NCBI GenBank assembly: GCA_963815785.1
Contig: CAWFHZ010000007.1
Span: 186,001-250,000, forward strand
Source of the DNA: DATFVA01 sp963815785
GTDB lineage: Bacteria > Bacteroidota > Ignavibacteria > Ignavibacteriales > Ignavibacteriaceae
Reading direction: 5' to 3'
DNA length: 64,000 nucleotides
In this document: piece after piece, positions 27,928-37,119 of the stretch
Layout: each line of letters starts with the position of its first letter
Position numbering within the stretch: position 1 is the first letter of the stretch
Position numbers and translations under genes: made by a program
Notes under the pieces: generated by a model
The model's input: only the letters and a program-made list of their open reading frames with translations
Told to the model about the DNA's origin: nothing
Database searches by the model: none

Positions 27928-29070
27928 ATGTCATATTTATTCACATCGGAGTCAGTTTCCGAAGGACATCCGGATAAAGTTTGTGATGCAATATCCGATA
28001 ACATTTTAGATGCAATTTATGAAAAAGATCCGTACGCAAGGGTTGCGTGTGAATCTTTTGTAACGACAGGACTGGCTCTTGTTGGCGGTGAGATTACCAC
28101 CAAAGCTTACATCGAAGTTCCTGATATTGTTCGTGAAACTATAAGAAATATTGGTTATAACAGTGCCGAGTACAGATTCGATTCTGAATCATGTTCCGTA
28201 TTAAATTCCATTCATTCACAATCACCCGATATTGCAATGGGTGTGGATAAAGGCGGTGCAGGAGATCAGGGAATAATGTTCGGATATGCCTGCAATCAGA
28301 CTCCTGAACTTATGCCTATGCCTATAATGTATGCCCACAAGCTGGTTAAAAAATTGGCTGATATAAGAAAAAGAAATAACGGGTTGATGCCTTATCTTCG
28401 TCCCGATGCAAAATCTCAGGTAACAATTGAATATGATGATTATAATAAACCTTTACGGGTTGATGCAGTCGTTATCTCTACGCAGCACGATGCTGATGTG
28501 AAACAGAAAAAAATTAAAGAAGATGTAATTGAAAATGTGATCAAAAAAATAATTCCAGCGAAATTCATAGATAAGAAGACAAAGTATTTTGTTAATCCCA
28601 CAGGAAGATTTGAAATTGGCGGACCACATGGCGACAGTGGGTTAACAGGAAGAAAAATAATTGTTGACACATATGGGGGCTGGGCTCCGCATGGTGGAGG
28701 AGCTTTCTCCGGAAAAGATCCTTCTAAAGTTGACAGAAGTGCAACTTATGCTGCCAGGCATATTGCTAAAAATATTGTAGCTGCTAAACTTGCAACCGAG
28801 TGTCTGGTTCAGGTAGCTTATGCAATCGGTGTAGTTGAACCGGTTTCAGTTTATGTTAATACGCATGGTACGGGTATTATTCCAGATAAAGAAATAGCAA
28901 AGATGATTAAACAGGAAGTAGATCTTACCCCGAGAGGGATAATTAAAAGATTAAACCTGAGAAGACCTATATACAAAAAAACTGCAGCATATGGTCACTT
29001 CGGCCGTAATGATAAAGATTTCACGTGGGAACAATTAGACCTTGTTCCTGTGTTTAAAAAATATACCTGA
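27928..29070 (+). CDS. metK: S-adenosylmethionine synthetase
   Basis: A 380-residue methionine adenosyltransferase that makes SAM from ATP and methionine. Motifs include SEGHPDKVCDAISDNIL near the start, GAGDQGIMFGYA (the family signature), and FVNPTGRFEIGGPHGDSGLTG with the phosphate loop. It is 27 bases upstream of ahcY, so SAM synthesis and recycling of its product are in one transcript. No SAM riboswitch could be seen in the short space before it. Confidence 0.98.
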   Translation: MSYLFTSESVSEGHPDKVCDAISDNILDAIYEKDPYARVACESFVTTGLALVGGEITTKAYIEVPDIVRETIRNIGYNSAEYRFDSESCSVLNSIHSQSPDIAMGVDKGGAGDQGIMFGYACNQTPELMPMPIMYAHKLVKKLADIRKRNNGLMPYLRPDAKSQVTIEYDDYNKPLRVDAVVISTQHDADVKQKKIKEDVIENVIKKIIPAKFIDKKTKYFVNPTGRFEIGGPHGDSGLTGRKIIVDTYGGWAPHGGGAFSGKDPSKVDRSATYAARHIAKNIVAAKLATECLVQVAYAIGVVEPVSVYVNTHGTGIIPDKEIAKMIKQEVDLTPRGIIKRLNLRRPIYKKTAAYGHFGRNDKDFTWEQLDLVPVFKKYT

Positions 29071-29097
29071 GATTTTATAAAAAACAAAGGAAATAAA

Positions 29098-30426
29098 ATG
29101 AGTGACGTAACAATCAAAAAAGACACAGAAATCCTTCCGTATAAAGTAAAAGATATTTCCCTGGCGGAATGGGGAAGGAAGGAAATAAATTTAGCAGAAG
29201 CCGAAATGCCCGGTTTAATGTCATTAAGAGAAAAGTATGGAAAACAAAAACCTTTTAAAGGCGCAAGAATAGCAGGCTGTCTTCATATGACAATTCAGAC
29301 AGCAGTACTGATCGAAACTCTCGTAGAACTCGGAGCAGAAGTTCAATGGTCTTCGTGTAATATATTTTCAACACAGGATCATGCAGCCGCTGCAATTGCT
29401 GCTGCGGGAATTCCCGTTTATGCATGGAAAGGTGAAACACTTGAAGAGTATGAATGGTGCATAGAGCAAACTTTGTTCTTCGGGAAGGATAGAAAACCAT
29501 TGAATATGATTCTTGATGATGGCGGAGATTTAACAAATACTGTGCTTGATAACTATCCTGAATTGGTTAAAGAAGTAAAAGGAATTTCTGAAGAAACCAC
29601 GACAGGAGTTCATCGTTTATATGATAGAATGAAAAAAGGAACATTACCTGTTGCAGCTTTTAATGTTAATGATTCAGTAACGAAATCTAAATTCGATAAT
29701 AAATATGGATGTCGCGAGTCGCTTGTAGATGCAATTCGCCGGGCAACCGATCTTATGCTGGCTGGAAAAGTCGCTGTGGTTTGTGGTTTCGGAGATGTCG
29801 GAAAAGGTTCTGCAGAATCACTTGCGAGTGCGGGTGTTAGAGTGATCGTGACCGAGGTCGATCCTATATGTGCTCTACAGGCTACTATGAACGGTTTCCA
29901 GGTTAAGAAGCTTGAAGATGCTCTCAAAGAAGTTGATATAGTTGTGACTGCTACCGGGAACAGGGATATAGTTACCGGCAAACATTTCAAAGCCATGAAA
30001 GATAAAACCATCGTATGCAACATAGGACACTTTGATAATGAAATTGATATGGCATGGCTTAATAAGAATTATGGTAATACAAAAGATACTATTAAACCCC
30101 AGGTTGATAAATACACGATTGATGGTAATGATATAATAGTTCTCGCTGAAGGAAGACTTGTTAACCTTGGTTGTGCAATGGGACATCCTTCATTTGTAAT
30201 GTCTAATTCATTCACAAACCAGGTTCTTGCACAGCTTGAATTGTGGACCAATGGCGATCAGTATGAAAATAAAGTTTACGTCCTGCCAAAACACTTGGAT
30301 GAAATGGTAGCAATGCTTCATCTTAGCAAACTCGGAGCTGTACTCGAAACTTTAACACCGGAACAGGCTGAATATATTGGTGTCCCGGTTGAAGGTCCAT
30401 TCAAACCGGATTATTACCGTTATTAA
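29098..30426 (+). CDS. ahcY: Adenosylhomocysteinase
   Basis: S-adenosylhomocysteine hydrolase (442 residues), an NAD-dependent enzyme that splits the product of methyl transfer into adenosine and homocysteine. Motifs: WSSCNIFSTQDHAAAAIA near the substrate site, NVNDSVTKSKFDNKYGCRES, the NAD-binding loop CGFGDVGKGSA, and the C-terminal lid FKPDYYRY. It follows metK and ends in a perfect hairpin. Using this enzyme rather than the Pfs/LuxS route is usual in this phylum. Confidence 0.98.
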   Translation: MSDVTIKKDTEILPYKVKDISLAEWGRKEINLAEAEMPGLMSLREKYGKQKPFKGARIAGCLHMTIQTAVLIETLVELGAEVQWSSCNIFSTQDHAAAAIAAAGIPVYAWKGETLEEYEWCIEQTLFFGKDRKPLNMILDDGGDLTNTVLDNYPELVKEVKGISEETTTGVHRLYDRMKKGTLPVAAFNVNDSVTKSKFDNKYGCRESLVDAIRRATDLMLAGKVAVVCGFGDVGKGSAESLASAGVRVIVTEVDPICALQATMNGFQVKKLEDALKEVDIVVTATGNRDIVTGKHFKAMKDKTIVCNIGHFDNEIDMAWLNKNYGNTKDTIKPQVDKYTIDGNDIIVLAEGRLVNLGCAMGHPSFVMSNSFTNQVLAQLELWTNGDQYENKVYVLPKHLDEMVAMLHLSKLGAVLETLTPEQAEYIGVPVEGPFKPDYYRY

Positions 30427-30434
30427 TTTATTAC

Positions 30435-30462
30435 AGCAGAGCGAAATTTATTTCGCTCTGCT
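30435..30462 (+). terminator. Hairpin terminator between convergent ahcY and AlaX-type gene
   Basis: A perfect 12-bp stem, AGCAGAGCGAAA (30435-30446) with TTTCGCTCTGCT (30451-30462), and a TTTA loop. The tail is only moderately T-rich. Placed between two convergent genes, it may serve both. Confidence 0.7.
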
Positions 30463-30466
30463 AATC

Positions 30467-30901
30467 TTATTCTAACTTAAATCTTATTCTTAGAACCCCT
30501 TCTTCAAAACCGGTTGAGATAATTTTGAACTCACCTATTTCTTTAGTGTTTTTAACATGCTGCCCTATGCATGGACAAGAATCATAATTACCTACTTTAA
30601 TTATTCTGATTTCTTCACCGACAGCGTCCGGAAGCCTGTCGAGATCAAATAAACCGGAAGCGGTATCTCTGGGAATAAATTCCTCAATTATTTCAAAATT
30701 TTCTCGGATTACCTCATTAACTCTTAATTGAATTTCCACTATTTCTGTTTCACTTAAATTTCTGTTAAAGTGATAATCACATTTTGATTTTTTCTTTTCA
30801 ATATGATTACTGAATGATCTTTCACACTTGAACATTCTCACCATCGTCTGGTTTAAAATATGTTCAGCAGTATGCATTTGCGGCGGATATTCTTTTGACA
30901 T
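30467..30901 (-). CDS. AlaX-like tRNA-editing domain protein
   Basis: A 144-residue free-standing editing domain of the threonyl/alanyl-tRNA synthetase second additional domain family. The zinc-binding pair appears as HTAEHIL near residue 10 and CPCIGQHV near residue 110. Family members hydrolyse mischarged tRNA, usually Ser-tRNA-Ala. The protein is shorter than most AlaX forms and lacks a glycine-rich N-terminal region, so its specificity is uncertain. It converges with ahcY. Confidence 0.85.
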   Translation of the reverse strand: MSKEYPPQMHTAEHILNQTMVRMFKCERSFSNHIEKKKSKCDYHFNRNLSETEIVEIQLRVNEVIRENFEIIEEFIPRDTASGLFDLDRLPDAVGEEIRIIKVGNYDSCPCIGQHVKNTKEIGEFKIISTGFEEGVLRIRFKLE

Positions 30902-31034
30902 AATATTCGGGTGTTGTTAAAGTGAAACTAAAATAAAAATTAAATTCAATTTATTAAAGATTTGAATCTTTCCCTGTTATTTTCAATCTAACAGATCAAA
31001 CAACTGATAAAAAATATAACACCGTGAGAGCAAA

Positions 31035-31340
31035 ATGAATTTAGATTATATTATTAAAGACTTAAGTACTAATTCAAAAATATTTCTTCCCTTTGATGAA
31101 CTGAACAATATCCTTTCATTTTCTAAAATAATTTTTGAGCAAAACACATTGATATCTGACTTTATAAGAATTTTAGCCATTAATGATCTGATAGTTGTAC
31201 AGGAAAAAACAAATAAGGATGAAATTATACTTCATAATTTTAAAGATGAAACTAAAGCCCGTGATTTTGTTACTGAGCGTCTGGATATTTACGAAAGGAT
31301 GTGGGATGGCTGCGGTTGTAAAGTAAATTATTATGATTGA
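31035..31340 (+). CDS. Hypothetical protein with C-terminal WDGCGCKVNYYD motif
   Basis: A 101-residue acidic protein I do not recognise. It is predicted to be mostly helical in the first half (SKIFLPFDELNNILSFSKIIFEQ), with a basic-acidic middle. It ends in ERMWDGCGCKVNYYD, where two Cys separated by Gly could bind a metal or form a redox pair. There is no signal peptide or membrane helix. It stands alone between two minus-strand genes. Codon use looks like that of its neighbours, and AGAG lies eight bases before the ATG. Confidence 0.65.
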   Translation: MNLDYIIKDLSTNSKIFLPFDELNNILSFSKIIFEQNTLISDFIRILAINDLIVVQEKTNKDEIILHNFKDETKARDFVTERLDIYERMWDGCGCKVNYYD

Positions 31341-31498
31341 TTATAAATCTTTTATCTTATTCAATTACTATTGCGGGTATTATTAGTAAAAATATTCAGT
31401 AGTCCGCGCCACCTGTTTTAATCTAGATCTTTATAGAAATGACAGATGACACAGACCAGCTAAATAATGAATTGTGATTTTATTGTTTATTATACTCT

Positions 31499-31729
31499 TC
31501 AAGTGCCATCTGTCTGAAGATTTTCCTTCATCTCCTTTGGTAAAATTACCGTTTCATAATATTTTCCATCTTTTCCTTTTTCATCCGGAGACGAGACAAA
31601 CAAACCGCTAGATCCATTCACAATACGAAATCCTTTGATAACGATTTCATCATTTGTCTGAACATCAAAGAATGCAACTAACTTTCCATTACCTTCCTGC
31701 GGTAAACGATTCATTCTTACGATTTTCAT
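31499..31729 (-). CDS. spoVG: SpoVG-family protein
   Basis: A 76-residue member of the SpoVG family. The core is IVIKGFRIVNGSSGLFVSSPDEKGKDGKYYETVILP, which matches the family's GLFVxxP and DGKYxDxxxP blocks. SpoVG proteins bind nucleic acid site-specifically and affect division or gene expression. The name comes from sporulation in Bacillus, but the family is wide outside spore formers. It is monocistronic, with AGGAG before the start on the minus strand. Confidence 0.85.
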   Translation of the reverse strand: MKIVRMNRLPQEGNGKLVAFFDVQTNDEIVIKGFRIVNGSSGLFVSSPDEKGKDGKYYETVILPKEMKENLQTDGT

Positions 31730-31937
31730 TTTTACTCCTTTTTATTTGTGGATAAATTATTACTTTGAAAAATATCCGGAATAGTAGTTTATAATCAGTT
31801 TCCTTTTTTTGCCTCATTTTTATAACTGCTCCTTAATTTGGAATTTCTTAAATAATAAAATAAATAGCAAGAAAAATCTTAAAAACAATTAGCCTGCCAT
31901 TTCTTTATATTTAGAAACAAAAAATGACTTCTTAATT

Positions 31938-34391
31938 ATGCCTCGCTGGTTAAAAATTACTATTAGTATTGTTGTCTCTTTGATTATTGTTTTTATAGTC
32001 GGAGGTTTTTTCTTTTATAGAATGTTGGTTGCTTCGCTGCCTGATTACAATGAGACGGTTTCTTCATCAAATATTTCTTCTGATGTGCAGGTTTACAGGG
32101 ATAGCATGGCAATACCATACATTGTTGCAAAGAATGATGAAGACGTGGCTTTTGCACTGGGATATGTTCATGCCCAGGAAAGACTGTTTACTATGGATCT
32201 TGCCCGCCGTGCAGGAGCCGGAAGATTAAGTGAAATTTTCGGACGTGAAACTGTTCCTTTTGATAAAATGTTCAGGACAGTCGGGATAAAACGAATGGCT
32301 GAGATGATAGAAAACAGAATGGACAAACATTCATTAAAATTACTCGAAGCTTATTCAAATGGTGTTAATCTTTACATAGAAAGAGCCAGGGGACATTATC
32401 CCGTCGAGTTTGATATTCTTAAGTATTCGCCTTACAAATGGAAACCACTCGACTGTCTGATTATTGGCAGAATGATGGCCTGGGAATTAAATATTAGCTG
32501 GTGGACAGATATTGTTTTCAGTGAACTTGTACAAAAACTTGGTGAAGAAAAAGTAAAAGAAATTCTGCCCGACTATCCCGAGAATGCACCTTATATTATT
32601 CCACCAGAATTAAAAAATCTTCCGAAGATATCAAGCAACTTTATTGATACCGACCGCAGATTCAGAAAGTTTTTTGGAATTGATGGAACACATATTGGCT
32701 CAAATAACTGGATTGTTAATTCAAAAATGTCAGTATCCGGTGCTCCGATAATAGCAAATGATCCTCATCTGGGTTATAGTGCCCCCGGCAAATGGTTTGC
32801 AGCGGTAGTTCGGAGTGATAATTGGAACGCTGCCGGATATACACTACCCGGAGTTCCGGTTTTTGTCATCGGAAAGAATCAGAATATTTCATGGGTATTA
32901 ACAAATATAATGCTGGACGATGCTGATTTTTATTCTGAAAAAATTGATTCATCAGGAAAGAATTATTTTTATCAAAACAGCTGGCATCCACTTCAGATAA
33001 TTAAAGATACAATTTACGTTAAGGATTCAGCATCCGTTGCTTTTACAATAAAAATAACAGACCATGGTCCGCTGATTTCAGACATTCATCCATATGAAAT
33101 ATTATTTCCTGAAACCAGGATAGATACATCGGCATTAAGTATGAGATGGACGGCTCAGGATTTCAGTGATGAGTTTACAGCATTTCTTAAAATTAATAAA
33201 GCACAAGACTGGAAAGAGTTTAAGGATGCATTTTCAACTTACGCTGTACCGGGTCAGAATTTTGTATATGGAGATAAAGCTGGAAATATCGGATATATTT
33301 TTGGTGGAAAACTTCCACTAAGAGGTTCTGAGAATCCATCATTTGTTTTTGATGGAACTACAAATAAATATGACTGGAAGGGTTATGTTTCCCCAAATGA
33401 AATCCCTGATCTTTTTAATCCTCCTGAAAATTATATCGCTTCAGCAAATAATAAAACTTTGAGGAATTTTAAATATCATATTTCAAATCTGTGGGAACCT
33501 CCTTCAAGGATAGAAAGAATCACCCAGCTTCTAAATTCAAAACAAAAACATACAAGCTCTGATTTTATGAAATACCAGATGGATTTTGTTTCTCCATATG
33601 CAAAGAAATTAACCGGCTATATTCTGAGAGCGTTTCAGGATGTTAAAATAACTGACTCAAATTTAAAACTGGCAATTGAACTTTTTAAAAACTGGAATTT
33701 TGAAATGAATCAGTATAGCCAGGTTCCGTCAATTTATGCGGTTTTTTTTAATCATCTTTTACAAAATGTTTATAAAGATAAAATGGGAAATGATCTTTAT
33801 AATGAATTCCTATTTACAACGAATGTTCCCTATAGAAGTATTATGCAGCTAATGGAGAATCCGTCTTCTTTATGGTTCGATGACATGTCAACTCCCCGGA
33901 CAGAAACCAGGGATGAAATAATAAGAAAAAGTCTTTCGCAGGCATTAACGGATCTTGAAAACAAATTCGGAAAAGATTTAAAAGAATGGCAATGGGGAAC
34001 ACTTCACCAGGCAATTTTTAAGCATGCATTTAGTGGTTTTTCTTCCCTGGTTGATAAAATAATCGATATCGGTCCTTTTGAAATTGGAGGTGACGGTACA
34101 ACCATATTCAACACTGAATATCCATTCTACGAAAGTATAGAGAAATTCCCCAGGTTCAGACACACGGAATTTGAAAATAATCTCGGTCCTTCAATGAGAT
34201 TTATTTATGATTTTTCAAAACCGGATGAGTTCTTCTTAATTCTTACAACCGGTGAATCAGGCAATGTTATGAGCGATCATTACAGAGATATGTCTGAGAT
34301 GTGGCTGCATGGAAAATATCTTAAAATTAAAACGGATGAAAATTCAATTAAGAATGAAAAATACCTGATGAGAATTGTAAAACAGGAATGA
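31938..34391 (+). CDS. Penicillin acylase-family Ntn hydrolase
   Basis: An 817-residue N-terminal-nucleophile hydrolase precursor. An N-terminal signal anchor (residues 6-26) targets it to the periplasm. The alpha region has GYVHAQERLFTMDLARR, and the self-cleavage site is before Ser255 in THIGSNNWIV, which becomes the nucleophile of the beta chain. NDPHLGY follows as in penicillin G acylase and PvdQ. The oxyanion-type Asn and Arg regions (ASANNKT, late HTEFENNLGPSMRFI) are present. Such enzymes cut amide bonds of acyl amides, for example acyl-homoserine lactones or beta-lactams. The natural substrate here is unknown. Confidence 0.93.
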   Translation: MPRWLKITISIVVSLIIVFIVGGFFFYRMLVASLPDYNETVSSSNISSDVQVYRDSMAIPYIVAKNDEDVAFALGYVHAQERLFTMDLARRAGAGRLSEIFGRETVPFDKMFRTVGIKRMAEMIENRMDKHSLKLLEAYSNGVNLYIERARGHYPVEFDILKYSPYKWKPLDCLIIGRMMAWELNISWWTDIVFSELVQKLGEEKVKEILPDYPENAPYIIPPELKNLPKISSNFIDTDRRFRKFFGIDGTHIGSNNWIVNSKMSVSGAPIIANDPHLGYSAPGKWFAAVVRSDNWNAAGYTLPGVPVFVIGKNQNISWVLTNIMLDDADFYSEKIDSSGKNYFYQNSWHPLQIIKDTIYVKDSASVAFTIKITDHGPLISDIHPYEILFPETRIDTSALSMRWTAQDFSDEFTAFLKINKAQDWKEFKDAFSTYAVPGQNFVYGDKAGNIGYIFGGKLPLRGSENPSFVFDGTTNKYDWKGYVSPNEIPDLFNPPENYIASANNKTLRNFKYHISNLWEPPSRIERITQLLNSKQKHTSSDFMKYQMDFVSPYAKKLTGYILRAFQDVKITDSNLKLAIELFKNWNFEMNQYSQVPSIYAVFFNHLLQNVYKDKMGNDLYNEFLFTTNVPYRSIMQLMENPSSLWFDDMSTPRTETRDEIIRKSLSQALTDLENKFGKDLKEWQWGTLHQAIFKHAFSGFSSLVDKIIDIGPFEIGGDGTTIFNTEYPFYESIEKFPRFRHTEFENNLGPSMRFIYDFSKPDEFFLILTTGESGNVMSDHYRDMSEMWLHGKYLKIKTDENSIKNEKYLMRIVKQE

Positions 34392-34485
34392 TATTTCAAT
34401 ATTAACTGTATTGAATAATCCCTAATTCTTACCTGAGATTTAATAATTATTATAGTAAATTTCGAAATAATTTTAGATGGATTGA

Positions 34486-35451
34486 ATGAAAGTAATAGAA
34501 CACTTACAAAAAGCAACCGAACCATTAATTAGTTTTGAATTGATTCCTCCAAAACGCGGAGGTGATATTCAAAGTCTAATGGCAGTGATTGAGGATTTAA
34601 ATAAATACAAACCTCCATTTATTGATATAACCAGTCATTCCGCGGAGGTTATATATGATGAAACTCCATCGGGAATAAGGAAGAAGATAAAGCGGAAAAG
34701 ACCCGGTACACTTGGTATTTGTGCACTCATTCAACATAAATATAATATCGATGCAGTGCCTCATATTCTTACGAAGGGATTTACCCGTGAAGAAACAGAG
34801 GACTTTCTAATTGAGCTGAACTATCTTGGAATTGAAAACTTACTTGCTATCCGCGGAGATGACAGCGGGTTTGATAAGCCGATACCTGAAGGGAAAAGCA
34901 TAAACAAATATGCTTCCGATCTTGTAAAACAAATTGCAGGAATGAACAAAGGCCATTATCTTGAAGAAAATCTTTTGGATGCCAAGCCGTCTAATTTTTG
35001 TGTCGGTGTTGGAGGTTATCCCGAGAAGCACTTTGAATCGCCGAATCTTAAAACTGATATTGAATATGTAAAACAAAAAGTTGACGCAGGTGCTGATTAT
35101 GTAGTTACACAAATGTTTTATGATAACAAAGTTTACTTCCGGTTTGTTGAATTATGCAGGAAAGCCGGAATAGAAGTACCGATTATTCCGGGATTAAAAA
35201 TCATTACAAATAAATCTCATCTGGTTACCGTTCCCAGAAATTTCTATATAAATATTCCTGAAGAATTGTCAGATGAAATTACAAAGGCAAAACCTGAACA
35301 GGTTTTGGATATAGGCGCTGAGTGGGCGGCAAAACAGGTTGAGGAACTTTTTGATAAAAATGTTCCGAGCGTTCATTTTTATATAATGCAAAATTCCAAA
35401 CCAGTCCAAAAACTGATGGAACGTTTAAAGCACTATAAACGAATTGCCTGA
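34486..35451 (+). CDS. metF: 5,10-Methylenetetrahydrofolate reductase
   Basis: A 321-residue FAD-dependent TIM-barrel enzyme that makes 5-methyl-THF for methionine synthesis. Motifs include the early SFELIPPKRGGD, LGIENLLAIRGDD, and DAGADYVVTQMFYDN. It complements metK and ahcY, which lie 4-6 kb upstream, in the methyl cycle. No methionine synthase gene is in the window. The Gfo/Idh gene follows closely and may be co-transcribed. Confidence 0.95.
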   Translation: MKVIEHLQKATEPLISFELIPPKRGGDIQSLMAVIEDLNKYKPPFIDITSHSAEVIYDETPSGIRKKIKRKRPGTLGICALIQHKYNIDAVPHILTKGFTREETEDFLIELNYLGIENLLAIRGDDSGFDKPIPEGKSINKYASDLVKQIAGMNKGHYLEENLLDAKPSNFCVGVGGYPEKHFESPNLKTDIEYVKQKVDAGADYVVTQMFYDNKVYFRFVELCRKAGIEVPIIPGLKIITNKSHLVTVPRNFYINIPEELSDEITKAKPEQVLDIGAEWAAKQVEELFDKNVPSVHFYIMQNSKPVQKLMERLKHYKRIA

Positions 35452-35468
35452 AAGTTGAGAATTATTTA

Positions 35469-36450
35469 ATGAAAAAAAGAACCAGTAAAAAAATTGAAGT
35501 GGGGAATTGCAGGATGTGGGAGATATGCTGAGAATACTTTTATTCCCGCAATCCATATGATGAGAAAAAGTATGTTGCAGTCTGTTTTCAGCCATAATGA
35601 TGAAAGAGCAAAAGATGTTGCACAAAAACATGGGGTCCCTTTATATTTTTCTGACTATGATGAATTCCTCGATTCCGGGATTGATGCTGTTTATATATCA
35701 AGTGCAAATGCGGATCATTATCAACAGGTAATTAAAGCGGCGAAGTCTGGCAAAAATATTCTTTGTGAAAAGCCGCTTGCACTTAGTACAGCTGAAGCTG
35801 AAGAGATGATACAGGTTTGTAAAGAAAACAATGTACAGTTATCTGTCAATTATGTGTTTCACTTTCATCCCCTTGTAAAAAAAGCCAAAGAATTAATTGA
35901 AAGCGATATGATCGGGAAATTCATTTCGATTACTGCAAACTTTAATATTGAAATAGCACCCGGTTCAAATTTCAGGCATTCAAAAGACGGAGGCGGGGGT
36001 GCATTAATGGATGTTGGAACTCATTTAATTGATCTGCTCAGGTACTTCGGCGGTGAGATTATATCTGTTTGCGGTTCTGTGGATTCAGTTGTTTACAATA
36101 GTGAAGTTGATGATTTTGCCTCTGCAATTGTAAAATTTGAAAAAGGAGGCTATGGATATTTTAATGTATCATTTAATAGTAAGAAAGCTTTTAACCGGAT
36201 TGAAATACTGGGACATAAAGGTGCAATTAGTATTGAAAAAATGATTGCGAACAGACATTCTCCGTCAAAACTTACAATCCTGCTGGAAGGTGAGGGGAGA
36301 AAATCTTTCCGTAAAAGAGCTAACAAACAGCTTCAATTACTTAAATCGGTGCAAAGTTCATTTTTAAAAAATGAAGAACCGGTAATTACAGGCTATGATG
36401 GTTATATTAATCTGAAAATTATTGAAGAGCTAAGAACACAATGTCTTTAA
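35469..36450 (+). CDS. Gfo/Idh/MocA-family oxidoreductase (probable frameshift at start)
   Basis: An NAD(P)-dependent sugar-type dehydrogenase of about 326 residues. The Rossmann motif is KWGIAGCGRYAENTFIP, the catalytic-region motif CEKPLALS, and the metal/substrate-side segment GGGALMDVGTHLIDLLRYFGG. An ATG at 35469 is out of frame with the conserved part by one base. Removing one A from the A7 run at 35487-35493 gives MKKRTSKKLKWGIAGCG. Without that correction the only start is TTG 35494, which has no ribosome binding site. Its end overlaps the aldolase start by 10 bases, suggesting a shared carbohydrate role. Confidence 0.85.
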
Positions 36451-37088
36451 GGGAAGATCTCATCCGGATATGTCATAAAGTTTATGAAAAAGGATTTGTA
36501 TCTGCTTACGATGGAAATATTTCAGTTTTTACACCGGATAATACATTTTTAATAACACGATCCGGGGTAAATAAAGGAGATGTTACTGAAAAAGATATCC
36601 TTGAAATTGATGTAACAGGAAAAGTACTTAAGGGCGAAGGAAAAGTTTCAACCGAATATAAGCTTCATTTTTTTGCATACTCAAGAAGAAAAGAAGTTAA
36701 TTCAATCGTTCACTGTCATCCGGTTTTTGCAACTGCATTTGCAACCGCTGGAGAGGAACTTCCACACTACATTTTCCCTGAAGTAATTTTAACTCTGGGT
36801 AAAGTTCCTCTATGTAAATACGCTACTCCTTCAACTGAGGAACTTCCAAAAAGTTTAATGCCTTATATTGATTTTGCCTGGGCATTTATGCTTCAAAACC
36901 ATGGAGCTTTAACACTTGGTAAAACTCTCGAAGATGCATATTACAAAATGGAGAAACTTGAGCAAAGCGCTAAAATACTTTTTCTTGCAAAGCAGCTGGG
37001 AAAAGTAAATCCACTTTCATCCGAGCACATAAATGAATTGATTTCAATTGCCGAAGAAACTTACGGAATTAAGGTAAACAATAAATAA
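36441..37088 (+). CDS. Class II aldolase/adducin family protein
   Basis: A 215-residue zinc-dependent aldolase or epimerase of the fuculose-1-phosphate aldolase/ribulose-5-phosphate 4-epimerase family. It has SAYDGNISV near the N-terminus, the metal-binding HCHPVFATAFA, and a third His in QNHGALTLG. The substrate is not determined. Candidates are phosphorylated deoxysugars or methylthio-sugars. It overlaps the preceding Gfo/Idh gene by 10 bases, so the two are probably translated together. ddl follows 31 bases later. Confidence 0.9.
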   Translation: MSLREDLIRICHKVYEKGFVSAYDGNISVFTPDNTFLITRSGVNKGDVTEKDILEIDVTGKVLKGEGKVSTEYKLHFFAYSRRKEVNSIVHCHPVFATAFATAGEELPHYIFPEVILTLGKVPLCKYATPSTEELPKSLMPYIDFAWAFMLQNHGALTLGKTLEDAYYKMEKLEQSAKILFLAKQLGKVNPLSSEHINELISIAEETYGIKVNNK

Positions 37089-37119
37089 AAATCCGGAATT
37101 ATGTATTTAAGGAATTTTA

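Noticed and set aside
34395..34415. Terminator after the penicillin-acylase-type gene
   Set aside because: TTCAATA/TATTGAA forms a 7-bp stem, but it is almost all A-T and has no T run, so it is too weak to call.
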